Part shown: in pieces, positions 50,354 to 60,100 of the stretch | Layout: the number at the start of each line of letters is the position of its first letter | Numbering within the stretch: the first letter of the stretch is position 1 | From: Pseudomonas sp. C1C7 | GTDB lineage: Bacteria > Pseudomonadota > Gammaproteobacteria > Pseudomonadales > Pseudomonadaceae | DNA length: 64,000 nucleotides | Direction: 5' to 3' | Assembly (NCBI RefSeq): GCF_013359595.1 | Contig: NZ_JABFMP010000030.1 | Span: forward strand, 21,637-85,636 | Position numbers and translations under genes: made by a program | The notes under the pieces: model-generated | What the model was told of the DNA's origin: nothing | Database searches by the model: none | Seen by the model: only the letters and a program-made list of their open reading frames with translations

Positions 50354-51688
50354 TCATCTGTTACGCGGCAACTCCACCCGCGCCAGCAACCCCCCACCAC
50401 TGCGATTACTCAAACTCAACTCCCCACCCTGTTCGCGCACAATCGCCCTGGCAGCCGAAAGCCCCAACCCAACCCCACCGGTATCGCGATTACGCGAACT
50501 TTCCAGGCGGAAGAACGGATCGAACACCCGCTGCAGCGCCTCCTCGGGAATACCCGGCCCTTCGTCGCTGACCTCGATGCACACCCAATCGTCATCGAAC
50601 TTCAGCGCAGCGCCCGGATGCAGCCCATACTTCACCGCGTTCTCCAGCAGATTGACCACCACACGCTTGATCCCCAGCGGCCGGCCGTCGTACACCCAAT
50701 GCGCGGGCCCGGTGAAGTCGATGTTGATGCCCTGGTCGCGAAAGTCATCAATGATGGTCTGCAGCAGTTCCGACAGGTCGAACGCCGTGGATTGCTCCAG
50801 GTGCGTGTCTTCGCGGAAGAACGCCAGGGCCGCGTTGATCATCGACTGCATCTCTTCGATGTCGCGAATCATCTTGCGCTGATGGTCCAGGTCCTCCATG
50901 AACTCACTGCGCAGGCGCATCCGCGTCAACGGCGCGCGCAGGTCATGGGAGATGGAGGCGAGCATGTGCGTGCGTTCGCCGATGAAGTGCTGGATCTGCG
51001 CCTGCATGGTGTTGAAGGCGATGATCACCTGGCGTATTTCGTGGGGACCTTCGATGGCGATGGGCGGCGCGCTCAGGTCGCCGCCGAAGCGCCGCGCGGC
51101 GCCGGCGAAGCGCTGCAGGGGACTCGCCAGCTGACGCGTGGCGACCCAGGCCACCAGCAGCGTGGCGATCAGCCCCAGGGCGATGATCACCGCGATTCGT
51201 GTGCCGGTGTCCAGACCCCAGCTGCGTTCAGGCGGGGTGAAGGTCAACCAGCTGCCATCGACCAGCCGCACCAGCGCGACGTAATGCGCCTGGGCACTGT
51301 TATCCGGCCAATCTGCGGGATTGAACACCTCCATGTCTCGATCATCCCCCAGCAACTTGTGCAGCACCGGCACCTTGCGGGGTTCGACCAGGGCGCCGCC
51401 CGTGGGCAGGCCGAACGCGCTGCGATCAGTCCCCCAGGCCACTTCGAGCATGGGATTGCTCGCCGCGCTCGCCAATTGCGCGCGCAACGCCGTCGGCGCC
51501 GCCTCGATCAGCCGGGTGGTCACGGCAATCTGTTCCAGCAGGCCGGTGCGCTCGATGGGCGGTCGGGCCCAGGTGCCGGCGACCTGCACGAACAGGGCAT
51601 TGAGGGTCAGCGAAGCGGCCATCGCGGCGACAATGGTCAGGGCAATCCGGCGCCTCAGGGTGTCGCGGCGAAACATCCGGCCGATCAC
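50354..51688 (-). CDS. Sensor histidine kinase (EnvZ/OmpB type)
   Basis: About 444 residues. TM1 (RRRIALTIVAAMAASLTLNALFV), a periplasmic loop of about 135 residues, TM2 (RIAVIIALGLIATLLVAWVA), HAMP, H-box ASISHDLRAPLTRMRLR, N-box VVNLLENAVKYG, and the G1/G2 boxes DEGPGIPEEAL and GVGLGLSAARAI. The GTG at 51688 overlaps the regulator stop (GTGA); an ATG at 51676 is the alternative. Partner of the regulator next to it. The stimulus is unknown. Confidence 0.9.
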   Translation of the reverse strand: MIGRMFRRDTLRRRIALTIVAAMAASLTLNALFVQVAGTWARPPIERTGLLEQIAVTTRLIEAAPTALRAQLASAASNPMLEVAWGTDRSAFGLPTGGALVEPRKVPVLHKLLGDDRDMEVFNPADWPDNSAQAHYVALVRLVDGSWLTFTPPERSWGLDTGTRIAVIIALGLIATLLVAWVATRQLASPLQRFAGAARRFGGDLSAPPIAIEGPHEIRQVIIAFNTMQAQIQHFIGERTHMLASISHDLRAPLTRMRLRSEFMEDLDHQRKMIRDIEEMQSMINAALAFFREDTHLEQSTAFDLSELLQTIIDDFRDQGINIDFTGPAHWVYDGRPLGIKRVVVNLLENAVKYGLHPGAALKFDDDWVCIEVSDEGPGIPEEALQRVFDPFFRLESSRNRDTGGVGLGLSAARAIVREQGGELSLSNRSGGGLLARVELPRNR

Positions 51689-52395
51689 GAACGGGTGACC
51701 TTGGCGGTGAACATGTAACCTCCATTGCGCACGGTACGGATCAGGTCCGGGCGCTTGCTGTCCGGTTCGATTTTGCGTCGCAGACGGCTGACCTGCACGT
51801 CGATGCTGCGATCGAAGGCGTCGTGGCCCTGGCCGTGGGTCAGGTCGATCAGTTGCTCGCGGGTGAGGATGCGCTGGGGATGTTCGAGGAACACCACCAG
51901 CAGGTCGAATTCGCCACCGGACAGCGGAATCATCACGTTGTCGGGGGAGCGCAGCTCGCGGCAGGTGATATCCAGGTGCCAACCGGCGAAGCTGCTGACC
52001 GGCCGGGACGGCTCGCCGACCGGGCTTTTCTGCTCACCGGCGCGACGTTGCAGGGCGCGGACCCGGGCCAGCAGTTCCTGGGGGGCGAAGGGTTTGGTCA
52101 GGTAGTCGTCGGCCCCCAGTTCCAGGCCGACGATGCGATCGCTCAGCTCGGCCATGGCCGTCAACATGATGATCGGGATCCCGGTCTGCGCCCGCACTTT
52201 CTGGCACAGGCTCAGTCCGCTTTCACCGGGCAGCATCACATCGAGGATGATGGTGTCCGGCCGATTCTGCGCGATCGCCGCCCACATGGCGTCACCGTGA
52301 GGTGCCACTTCCACCTCATAGGCGTGCTGAACGAAGAACTTCTTCAGCAGGGACAGTATTTCCATATCGTCGTCGACGATCAGCAGTCTGCTCAC
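51685..52395 (-). CDS. OmpR-family response regulator
   Basis: 236 residues. Receiver with Asp52 (IILDVMLPGESG), the acidic pair VDDD, and Lys in LTKPF; C-terminal winged helix with ILTREQLIDLTHG and VQVSRLRRKIEPD. It is first gene of the two-component pair and overlaps the kinase by four bases. The target genes are not indicated by neighbours; the upstream divergent gene at 52560 is one candidate. Confidence 0.92.
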   Translation of the reverse strand: MSRLLIVDDDMEILSLLKKFFVQHAYEVEVAPHGDAMWAAIAQNRPDTIILDVMLPGESGLSLCQKVRAQTGIPIIMLTAMAELSDRIVGLELGADDYLTKPFAPQELLARVRALQRRAGEQKSPVGEPSRPVSSFAGWHLDITCRELRSPDNVMIPLSGGEFDLLVVFLEHPQRILTREQLIDLTHGQGHDAFDRSIDVQVSRLRRKIEPDSKRPDLIRTVRNGGYMFTAKVTRS

Positions 52396-52559
52396 GGTTA
52401 CCGGGTCCAGGGCTCAAAAAAGGAGGGCATCTAAAACCATTTCGATGCCCGGGTCATATATTTCAATCGAGCAACATTCCTGCAACACAGACATCAAGCG
52501 GACATTCTCGGGCAAAAACCTTCCTTCACCCTGCCGGCATTCCATTGACGGAGGTATTC

Positions 52560-52877
52560 ATGAAGGTTTTAAACGGCATCCCGACCGCTGTGGGGCGCAA
52601 CACCGAGCGTCCCCTGATCCTGACCCAACGTACCGCGTTGCCCGGGGGCGACAAGTCGATCCTGTTCCAGGAGACGTGCCTTGGGCTGGCCAGTGATCAG
52701 AGCCAGATTGTCATGCGCCGCTACTTCGAGCGCTACAGCCCGGAAGGCTCCCATTGGGTGGAATACATCCACTCCATCCCGACCGCCGAATTCATCCACT
52801 GGATCATGACCCATGGCCAGATGCGCATCGAGTGCTCGGAAGACGCCCCCCACGCCCAATTTCACGCCCACGCCTGA
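52560..52877 (+). CDS. Small protein, unknown
   Basis: 105 residues, no signal peptide or membrane helix. The middle part (IVMRRYFERYSPEGSHWVEYIHS) is aromatic and amphipathic. GGAGG lies seven bases ahead of the ATG. It is 12 bases upstream of the DUF3313 lipoprotein gene, so they likely form an operon. No family recognised; divergent from the response regulator. Confidence 0.6.
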   Translation: MKVLNGIPTAVGRNTERPLILTQRTALPGGDKSILFQETCLGLASDQSQIVMRRYFERYSPEGSHWVEYIHSIPTAEFIHWIMTHGQMRIECSEDAPHAQFHAHA

Positions 52878-52889
52878 TAAGGAATCAGC

Positions 52890-53561
52890 ATGATCAGAAC
52901 CCTTCGCTCGCTGTCGCTGTTGTTCGCGGCCACCCTGACCCTGTCGGCGTGCAGCAGCAAAAAAGTCACCCCAGAAATGTATACCGGCTTTCTGTATGAC
53001 TACAGCCTGTTGTCGGAACGTCAGGCGCCGTCCGGCCAGACCGTGTTGAGCTGGGTCAGCCCCGCGGTGAAGCGCGGGCGCTACACCACGGTCTATCTGG
53101 CACCGAGCCAGTTCTACCCGGGCCCTGAGCCGACCGAGCGGATTCCCTTGAGCACGCTGTCCGGGGTGACCGACTACTATGATGCGGCGCTGCGATCCGA
53201 GCTGAGCAAGATGCTGCCCCTGGTCACCAAACCCGATTCCGACACCCTGATCGTCAGGCCCGCGATTACCCGGGTTGCGGCCAGTCCCCAGGGCCTGAAG
53301 TTCTATGAATGGCTGCCGGTGACGCTGGTCGCGGCGGGGGTGAGCACGGCCACCGGTATCCGCGACCAGGACAGCGAGATCGCCACCGAAGTGTCCTTCG
53401 AAGACGGCGCGACCGGGGAGGTGGTGGCCGAGGTCGTGCGCATGGGCACAGGCCTGGCGCTGGACGACGACAAGCAGGTCCTGACGCCGGATGACGTCAA
53501 GGTGGTGCTCGATGGCTGGGCCAGCGACTTGCGCCAGTCCTATACCGCGATTCGCAAGTAA
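52890..53561 (+). CDS. DUF3313-family lipoprotein
   Basis: 223 residues. Lipobox TLTLSAC (Cys21). The DUF3313 features are visible: TGFLYDYSLL, WVSPAVKRGRYTTVYLAPSQFYPG and VVLDGWASDLRQSY at the end. Family members are envelope lipoproteins of unknown role. Second gene of the small unit starting at 52560. Confidence 0.8.
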   Translation: MIRTLRSLSLLFAATLTLSACSSKKVTPEMYTGFLYDYSLLSERQAPSGQTVLSWVSPAVKRGRYTTVYLAPSQFYPGPEPTERIPLSTLSGVTDYYDAALRSELSKMLPLVTKPDSDTLIVRPAITRVAASPQGLKFYEWLPVTLVAAGVSTATGIRDQDSEIATEVSFEDGATGEVVAEVVRMGTGLALDDDKQVLTPDDVKVVLDGWASDLRQSYTAIRK

Positions 53562-53571
53562 GCAGCCTCAA

Positions 53572-53597
53572 CCCTGCGCGGGCGGCCCCGCGCAGGG
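53572..53597 (+). terminator. GC-rich hairpin after the lipoprotein gene
   Basis: CCCTGCGCGGG-CGGC-CCCGCGCAGGG, a perfect 11-bp stem starting ten bases after the stop codon, without a T-run. Likely a 3' stabilising or weak terminator hairpin. Confidence 0.55.
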
Positions 53598-53708
53598 CAA
53601 GTCCCGTGGAACCGGTCAGCGGCCACCGAGGAAAAGCACGAGACTTGCCGCTGAAAAACCGGATAATGGCGGCCAATTTCGCTTAGCTCGCTATTCTGGT
53701 GTTCCCCC

Positions 53709-55904
53709 ATGGAAATCAAGGTCAACTTTCTCGACAACCTTCGACTTGAAGCCAAGTTCGACGACTTCACCGTGATCGCCGATCAGCCCATTCGCTACAA
53801 GGGCGATGGTTCGGCGCCGGGGCCGTTCGATTACTTCCTGGCTTCCTCGGCGTTGTGTGCCGCCTATTTCGTGAAGTTGTACTGCGAGACCCGCAACATC
53901 CCCACCGACAATATCCGCCTGTCGCAGAACAACATCGTCGACCCGGAAAACCGCTACAACCAGATCTTCAAGATCCAGGTCGAGCTGCCGGCCGACATCT
54001 CCGACAAGGACCGCCAGGGCATCCTGCGTTCCATCGACCGTTGCACCGTGAAGAAGGTGGTGCAGGCCGGCCCCGAGTTCGTGATCGAAGAGGTGGAAAA
54101 CCTCGACGCCGACGCCCAGGCGTTGCTGATGCCGAACTCCACGTCCGAAGGTGGCACCTACATCGTCGGCAAGGACCTGCCGCTGGAGCAGACCATCGCC
54201 AACATGTCGGGCATCCTCGCCGACCTTGGCATGAAGATCGAAATCGCCTCCTGGCGCAATATCGTGCCCAACGTCTGGTCGCTGCATATCCGCGATGCCC
54301 ATTCGCCGATGTGCTTCACCAACGGCAAGGGTTCGACCAAGGAAAGCGCGCTGGCCTCGGCGTTGGGCGAGTTCATCGAGCGTCTGAACTGCAACTTCTT
54401 CTACAACGACCAGTTCTGGGGCGAAGACATCGCCAACGCGCCGTTCGTGCATTATCCCGATGAGCGCTGGTTCCAGCCTGGACGCAAGGACGAGCTGCCC
54501 GAGGAAATCCTCGACGCGTACTGCCTGAAAATCTACAACCGCGATGGCGAGCTGCGCGGTTCCCACCTGTTCGACACCAACTCCGGCAATGAAGCCCGCG
54601 GCATCGTCTCGCTGCCATTCGTGCGCCAGTCCGATGGCGAGGTGGTGTACTTCCCGTCCAACCTGATCGAAAACCTCTACCTGAGCAACGGCATGAGCGC
54701 CGGCAACACCCTGGCCGAGGCCCAGGTGCAGTGCCTGTCGGAGATCTTCGAGCGGGCGGTGAAGCGGGAAATCATCGAAGGTGAATTTGCGCTGCCGGAC
54801 GTACCGGCCGAAGTGCTGGCGAAGTATCCGGGGATTCTCGCGGGCATCCAGGGCCTGGAAGCCCAGGGCTTCCCGGTGCTGGTCAAGGATGCGTCCCTGG
54901 GCGGCGAGTTCCCGGTGATGTGCGTGACCCTGATGAACCCGCGCACCGGCGGCGTGTTTGCTTCCTTCGGCGCGCACCCGAGCTTCGAGGTGGCGCTGGA
55001 GCGCAGCCTGACCGAACTGCTGCAGGGCCGCAGTTTCGAAGGCTTGAACGACCTGCCGCAGCCGACTTTCGAAGGTCACGCGGTGACCGAGCCGAACAAC
55101 TTCGTCGAGCACTTCATCGATTCCAGCGGTGTGGTGTCCTGGCGCTTCTTCAGTGCCAAGCCTGAGTACGAGTTCGTCGAGTGGGACTTCTCGGGGCAGG
55201 GCGAAGACTCCAACGCCGAAGAAGCCGCCACCTTGTTCGGCATCCTGGAAAACATGGGCAAGGAATCGTACATGGCGGTCTACGAGCACATCGGTGCCAC
55301 CGCCTGCCGTATCCTGGTGCCGGATTATTCGGAGATCTACCCGGTCGACGACCTGATCTGGGACAACACCAACAAGGCGCTGTTCTTCCGCGAAGACATC
55401 CTCAACCTGCATCGCCTGGACGAAGCCGGGCTGAAGGATCTGGTGGAGCGTCTGGTGGAAAGCGAACTGGACGACTACACCGACATCACCACCCTGATCG
55501 GCATCGAGTTCGACGACAACACGGCCTGGGGGCAGCTGACGATTCTCGAGTTGAAGGCGCTGATTTACCTGGCGTTGCAGCAGTTCGAAGAGGCGAAAGA
55601 GGCGGTGGAAACCTTCCTGCAGTACAACGACAACACGGTCGAGCGCGGGTTGTTCTACCAGGCGGTGAATGCGGTTCTGGAAATGGAACTGGACGAGGAT
55701 CTGGAACTGGAAGATTACGAAGCCAACTTCCGCCGGATGTTCGGCAACGAGCGCATGGACGCCGCGATCGGCTCGGTCAACAGCAGCGTCCGCTTCTACG
55801 GCCTGACTCCGACCAGCATGAAGCTCGAAGGCCTGGACCGCCATTTGCGCCTGATCGATAGCTACAAGAAGCTGCACAGCGCTCGGGCTAACCTGAAGGG
55901 CTGA
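53709..55904 (+). CDS. OsmC-YcaO fusion protein
   Basis: 731 residues. Residues 1-140 form an OsmC/Ohr-like domain with both redox cysteines in place (Cys50 in ASSALC, Cys112 in SIDRCTVKKVV). The remainder is a full YcaO domain (about 586 residues in E. coli), with ATP-site motifs KGSTKESALASALGEFIERLN and QCLSEIFERAVKREI. E. coli YcaO acts with RimO in beta-methylthiolation of ribosomal protein S12; YcaO enzymes activate amide backbones with ATP. The OsmC part may deliver sulphur or protect against peroxide. Known in Pseudomonas but unproved. Confidence 0.9.
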   Translation: MEIKVNFLDNLRLEAKFDDFTVIADQPIRYKGDGSAPGPFDYFLASSALCAAYFVKLYCETRNIPTDNIRLSQNNIVDPENRYNQIFKIQVELPADISDKDRQGILRSIDRCTVKKVVQAGPEFVIEEVENLDADAQALLMPNSTSEGGTYIVGKDLPLEQTIANMSGILADLGMKIEIASWRNIVPNVWSLHIRDAHSPMCFTNGKGSTKESALASALGEFIERLNCNFFYNDQFWGEDIANAPFVHYPDERWFQPGRKDELPEEILDAYCLKIYNRDGELRGSHLFDTNSGNEARGIVSLPFVRQSDGEVVYFPSNLIENLYLSNGMSAGNTLAEAQVQCLSEIFERAVKREIIEGEFALPDVPAEVLAKYPGILAGIQGLEAQGFPVLVKDASLGGEFPVMCVTLMNPRTGGVFASFGAHPSFEVALERSLTELLQGRSFEGLNDLPQPTFEGHAVTEPNNFVEHFIDSSGVVSWRFFSAKPEYEFVEWDFSGQGEDSNAEEAATLFGILENMGKESYMAVYEHIGATACRILVPDYSEIYPVDDLIWDNTNKALFFREDILNLHRLDEAGLKDLVERLVESELDDYTDITTLIGIEFDDNTAWGQLTILELKALIYLALQQFEEAKEAVETFLQYNDNTVERGLFYQAVNAVLEMELDEDLELEDYEANFRRMFGNERMDAAIGSVNSSVRFYGLTPTSMKLEGLDRHLRLIDSYKKLHSARANLKG

Positions 55905-55932
55905 TGCCCTGCAGGTTGCAATCCCCGCGAAA

Positions 55933-56020
55933 CCTGTAGGAGCGAGGCTTGCCCGCGAAGAGGCCGGCACATCCGGCATCTGTGTTGGCAGGCCTGACGC
56001 CTTCGCGAGCCCGCCCACAG
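55933..56020. repeat. REPIN with a degenerate right arm
   Basis: CCTGTAGGAGCGAGGCTTGC, spacer GAGGCCGGCACATCCGGCATCTGTG, then a shortened right arm GACGCCTTCGCGAGCCCGCCCACAG that has lost bases from the REP core. Confidence 0.75.
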
Positions 56021-56086
56021 TTTTTTTGTTTTTATCCAACTGGCATCATCGGCCAGCCTCGCTTTTCATATCAGGGAGATACCGCA

Positions 56087-56500
56087 ATGGAAGAAAGGGT
56101 GTTGAAGTGGAAGCTGGTCAACTTTCTGGTGGCCGATGTCGAGGTGGATTTCGTATCCGCCAACGATGAATACACCGAAGCCGACATCATCAATCTGGAT
56201 GTGCTGGGCAATGTGCTGGAGTCTTTCAGACAGAGGCACGGCGGGCTCTGGGTTGGCGGGGGACTGGTGATCACCTCGCGGGTCGTTCGACTGAGCGCCA
56301 ATGGGCTGAACCGCGCCGTTCAGTCCGGGGCCCTGGATATCGAACTGCCGTTGCCGCAGATCCGCAGGGTCACCGTCGAAGGCGGCTTCATTACCAAAAT
56401 CGTGCGCCTGGACACCCGCGCCGGCAGCGTCAAGTTCCGTTGCTATGGTGCGAAGAAGGTCGCCGCGCTGATCGGGACGCTGATGTCCCAGCGCGGATAA
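56087..56500 (+). CDS. PH/GRAM-like protein, unknown
   Basis: 137 residues, soluble. The pattern of strands (VITSRVVRLSANGL, IRRVTVEGGFITKIVRLDTRAGSVKFRC) followed by a C-terminal helix (AKKVAALIGTLMS) is that of a bacterial PH or GRAM-like domain. No other motifs. Six bases separate its stop from the convergent receiver gene. Function unknown. Confidence 0.6.
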   Translation: MEERVLKWKLVNFLVADVEVDFVSANDEYTEADIINLDVLGNVLESFRQRHGGLWVGGGLVITSRVVRLSANGLNRAVQSGALDIELPLPQIRRVTVEGGFITKIVRLDTRAGSVKFRCYGAKKVAALIGTLMSQRG

Positions 56501-56506
56501 CGGCCA

Positions 56507-56899
56507 TCAGTGATGCCGGGTGAGGGCGGCTTCGATGCAGTTCAGCAGCTTGTCGGCGTCGCAGGGTTTGGGCAGGCAGGCGATCAGCTCCGGTGAGTGA
56601 GCGCCCGGGGTCGGGGCGGCGGCGGGGTAGGCGGTGATCAATATCGTGGGGATGTGAATGCCTGTCGCAATCAATTGCTCAAACATCTCCACACCGCTCA
56701 TGCCCGGCATCTGGATGTCGGACACCAGGCAATCGGTTTCAGCCAGGGCGTTCGCAGCGAGAAACTCCAGCGCGCTGCAATAGGTCCGGGTCTTGTAGCC
56801 GCTGGAACGCAACAGGCTTTCCAGGGCACCGCGAACGGAATCGTCATCATCCACAACTGCAATGTTCGCTGCAGTGCGTTTGTGAGTGTCTTGCGTCAT
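56507..56899 (-). CDS. Receiver-only response regulator
   Basis: 130 residues consisting of one REC domain of the FixJ-type: VVDDDDSVRGALESLLRSSG, Asp61 in LVSDIQMPGMSG, and Lys in CLPKP. No output domain. It is divergent from the hybrid sensor kinase at 57112, so it is a likely phospho-sink or shuttle for that kinase. The C-terminus ends after the last helix. Confidence 0.87.
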   Translation of the reverse strand: MTQDTHKRTAANIAVVDDDDSVRGALESLLRSSGYKTRTYCSALEFLAANALAETDCLVSDIQMPGMSGVEMFEQLIATGIHIPTILITAYPAAAPTPGAHSPELIACLPKPCDADKLLNCIEAALTRHH

Positions 56900-57111
56900 T
56901 GAATTTGCTCGTTACTGCGCCCGGTGTCCCCACACGATACGCGGTCTTTGTCGAGGAAAAATCATATCTAGGTATAGGTCGCTAAGATCTATATGTTGAT
57001 GTAGCGGGCCTCATTCAATGCCATCTTTGGTGATTGATCGGGCTGCCGGTATGGCAGTTGCCGGTCCTGCTACAGTGTTGTGGCGCAACTGACTGGTGGC
57101 CTCCAATTCAG

Positions 57112-60100
57112 ATGGATAACAGCATGCAGATACTATGGGACGACGGCGAGCGTATCTTCTGTCGCGAACTTCGCTCGGGTGCCGGTGGCGAAAGCACGGT
57201 GCTGGTCACGCGACCCGCCGCCGAGCAACCGCTGCCGGCCTGTCTTGGCCGTCTCTCTCACGAATTTGCCCTCAGGGACGAACTCGACGGCAGCTGGGCG
57301 GTTCGGCCGCTGGAGATCGTGCGCGAAAGCGGCCAGGTCCTGCTGGTGCTGGAAGATCCCGGTGGCGAGCCACTGGTGCAGCTGCTGACGGCGCCCATGG
57401 ACACCACCTTTTTCCTGCATCACGCCATCAGCATCGCCGTCGCGATCGGCAAACTCCACCAGCGCGGTCTCGTTCACAAAGACATCAAGCCCAGCCACAT
57501 CCTGGTCAACTGCTCCGACGGCCAGGCCCGGCTCACCGGCTTCGGCCTGGCGTCGCAACTGCCCCGCGAGCGCCAGGCGCCCGAGACCATCGCCGGTACG
57601 CTGGCCTACATGGCACCCGAGCAGACGGGGCGGATGAATCGCTCGATCGATTCGCGCAGCGACCTGTATTCCTTCGGCGTCACCCTCTACCAGATGCTCA
57701 CCGCCACGCTGCCGTTCACCGCCGTCGACCCGATCGAATGGGTGCATTGCCATATCGCGAAGAAGCCGGTGCCGGCCAGTTCCAGGGTCGAGAGCATTCC
57801 CCAGGTCCTCTGCGACATCGTCAGGAAACTGCTCGCCAAGACCGCCGAAGAGCGCTATCAGACCGCTGCCGGCGTCGAACACGATTTGCGCCGCTGCCTG
57901 ACCGAGTGGCAACAGACCGGCCAGATCAAGCCCTTCACCCTCAGCGAACACGGCGCCTCCGACCGGCTGCTGATTCCCGAAAAACTCTACGGACGCGAGC
58001 GTGAAGTCGACACCCTGGTGAGCGCGTTCAACCGCATCATCACCAGCAGCACGCCGGAGCTGGTGCTGGTCACCGGCTATTCCGGTATCGGCAAGTCCTC
58101 GGTGGTCAACGAGCTGCACAAGGTGCTGGTTCCGCCGCGGGGGCTCTTCGCTTCCGGCAAGTTCGATCAATACAGCCGCGACATTCCCTATTCGACCCTG
58201 GTGCAGGCGTTCCAGAGCCTGGTCCGCACCCTGCTGGGCAAGAACGACACGGAACTGGCCGAATGGCGAGACGCCTTGCAGCAAGCGCTGGAGCCCAACG
58301 CGCGGCTGATCACCGACCTGATTCCCGAGCTCAAGCTGATCATCGGCGAGCCGCCACCCGTTCCGGCGCTGGACCCGCAGCAGGCGCAACGCCGCTTTCT
58401 GCTGGTGCTGCGCCACTTTATCGGGGTGTTCGCCCAGGCCGATCATCCGCTGGCCCTGTTTCTCGACGACCTGCAATGGCTCGACGCGGCAACCCTCGAC
58501 CTGCTCGAGGACCTGTTGACCAGCTCGGACACCCGCCACCTGATGCTCGTCGGCGCCTACCGCAGCAACGAGGTGGACGCCGGGCATCCGTTGTCGCTGA
58601 AGATCGAGGCCATCCGCAAGGCCGGTGGCAGGGTCGATGAAATCACCCTGGCGCCGCTGGCCAAGACCCACATCGAACAGTTGATCGCCGAAGCGCTGGA
58701 TGACCAGATTCCACGGGTCGAGCCATTGGCGCAGCTGGTGCTGGACAAGACCGCCGGCAATCCGTTCTTCGTCATCCAGTTCCTGCAAACCCTGGCCGAT
58801 GAACAGTTGCTGACCTTCGATCACCACCTGAGTCGCTGGTTCTGGGACCCGGATCGCATCCATGCCAAGGGCTACACCGACAACATCGTCGACCTGATGG
58901 TCGACAAGCTGACCCGCCTGCCAGCCGATACCCAGCACGCGCTGCAGCAGCTCGCCTGCCTGGGCAACGTGGCCGGCATCAACGCCCTGGCCACCGCCAT
59001 GGAAGTGCCCAAGACGCAACTGCGCACGGTGTTGTGGGAGGCGATTCGCCAGGAACTGGTCGAGCGCCTGGACGGTGCCTATGCCTTCGTTCACGACCGA
59101 ATTCATGAAGCCGCCTATTCGCTGATCCCGAAGGAATCGCGGGCCCAGGCGCATCTGCGGATCGGTCGGCTGCTGGCAGCGCAGACACCCGCGCAAGGCG
59201 TGGAGGAGGCGATCTTCGAAATCGTCGGCCAGCTCAATCGCGGTGCGACCTTGCTCACCGATCTGCGTGAGCGCGAGCAACTGGCCGAATTCAACCTGAT
59301 TGCCGGCCAGCGCGCCAAGGCGTCGTCGGCCTACGCTTCGGCACTCAATTACCTCACCACCGGTGCCCAGCTGTTGGGCGTGGATTGCTGGACGCGGCGC
59401 AACGGGCTGAGCTTCGCCCTGGAATTGAACCGCGCCGAATGCGAGTTCCTCACCGGCCAGCTCGCCATCGCCGACGAGCGCCTGACTGCGTTGGCCGGAC
59501 GCGCCACGACCGTCATCGAGCGCGCCAACGTCGCCTGCCTGCACATGGATGTCTATCTGCTGCTCGATCGCAGCGATGCCTCGGTCGCGGTCTGTCTGGA
59601 CTATCTGCGGCATGTAGGAATCGAATGGTCGGCGCACCCCAGCGACGATGATGTGCGTCGTGAGTACGACCGCATCGGCGAGATGCTGGGTGACCGGGTC
59701 ATCGAAGACCTTATTGACCTGCCGTTGATGGAGGACGCCACTTCCCTGGTGACCGTCAACGCCCTGGGCAAACTGTTCGCCCCGGCGTTGCAGACCGATA
59801 CCAACCTGTCCTGCCTGTCGATCTGCAAGGCGGTCAGCATGAGCCTCCAATGGGGTAACTGCGATGCGTCCTGTGTGCTCTATGCCAACGTCTTTCGGGT
59901 CGCCGGCCCGCGCTTCGGCGACCATGAGGTGGGGTTCCGTTTCGGCCAGTTGGGCTGCGATCTGGTCGAGCAACGCGCACTGACACGGTTCGAAGCCAGC
60001 ACCTATCTGTGTTTCTCCTGTTTTGCCGTGCGCTGGATGCGTCCCGTGGCGCAGTGCCGGGACCTGTTGCGCCGCTCGTTCGTGGCGGCCAACCGGATCG

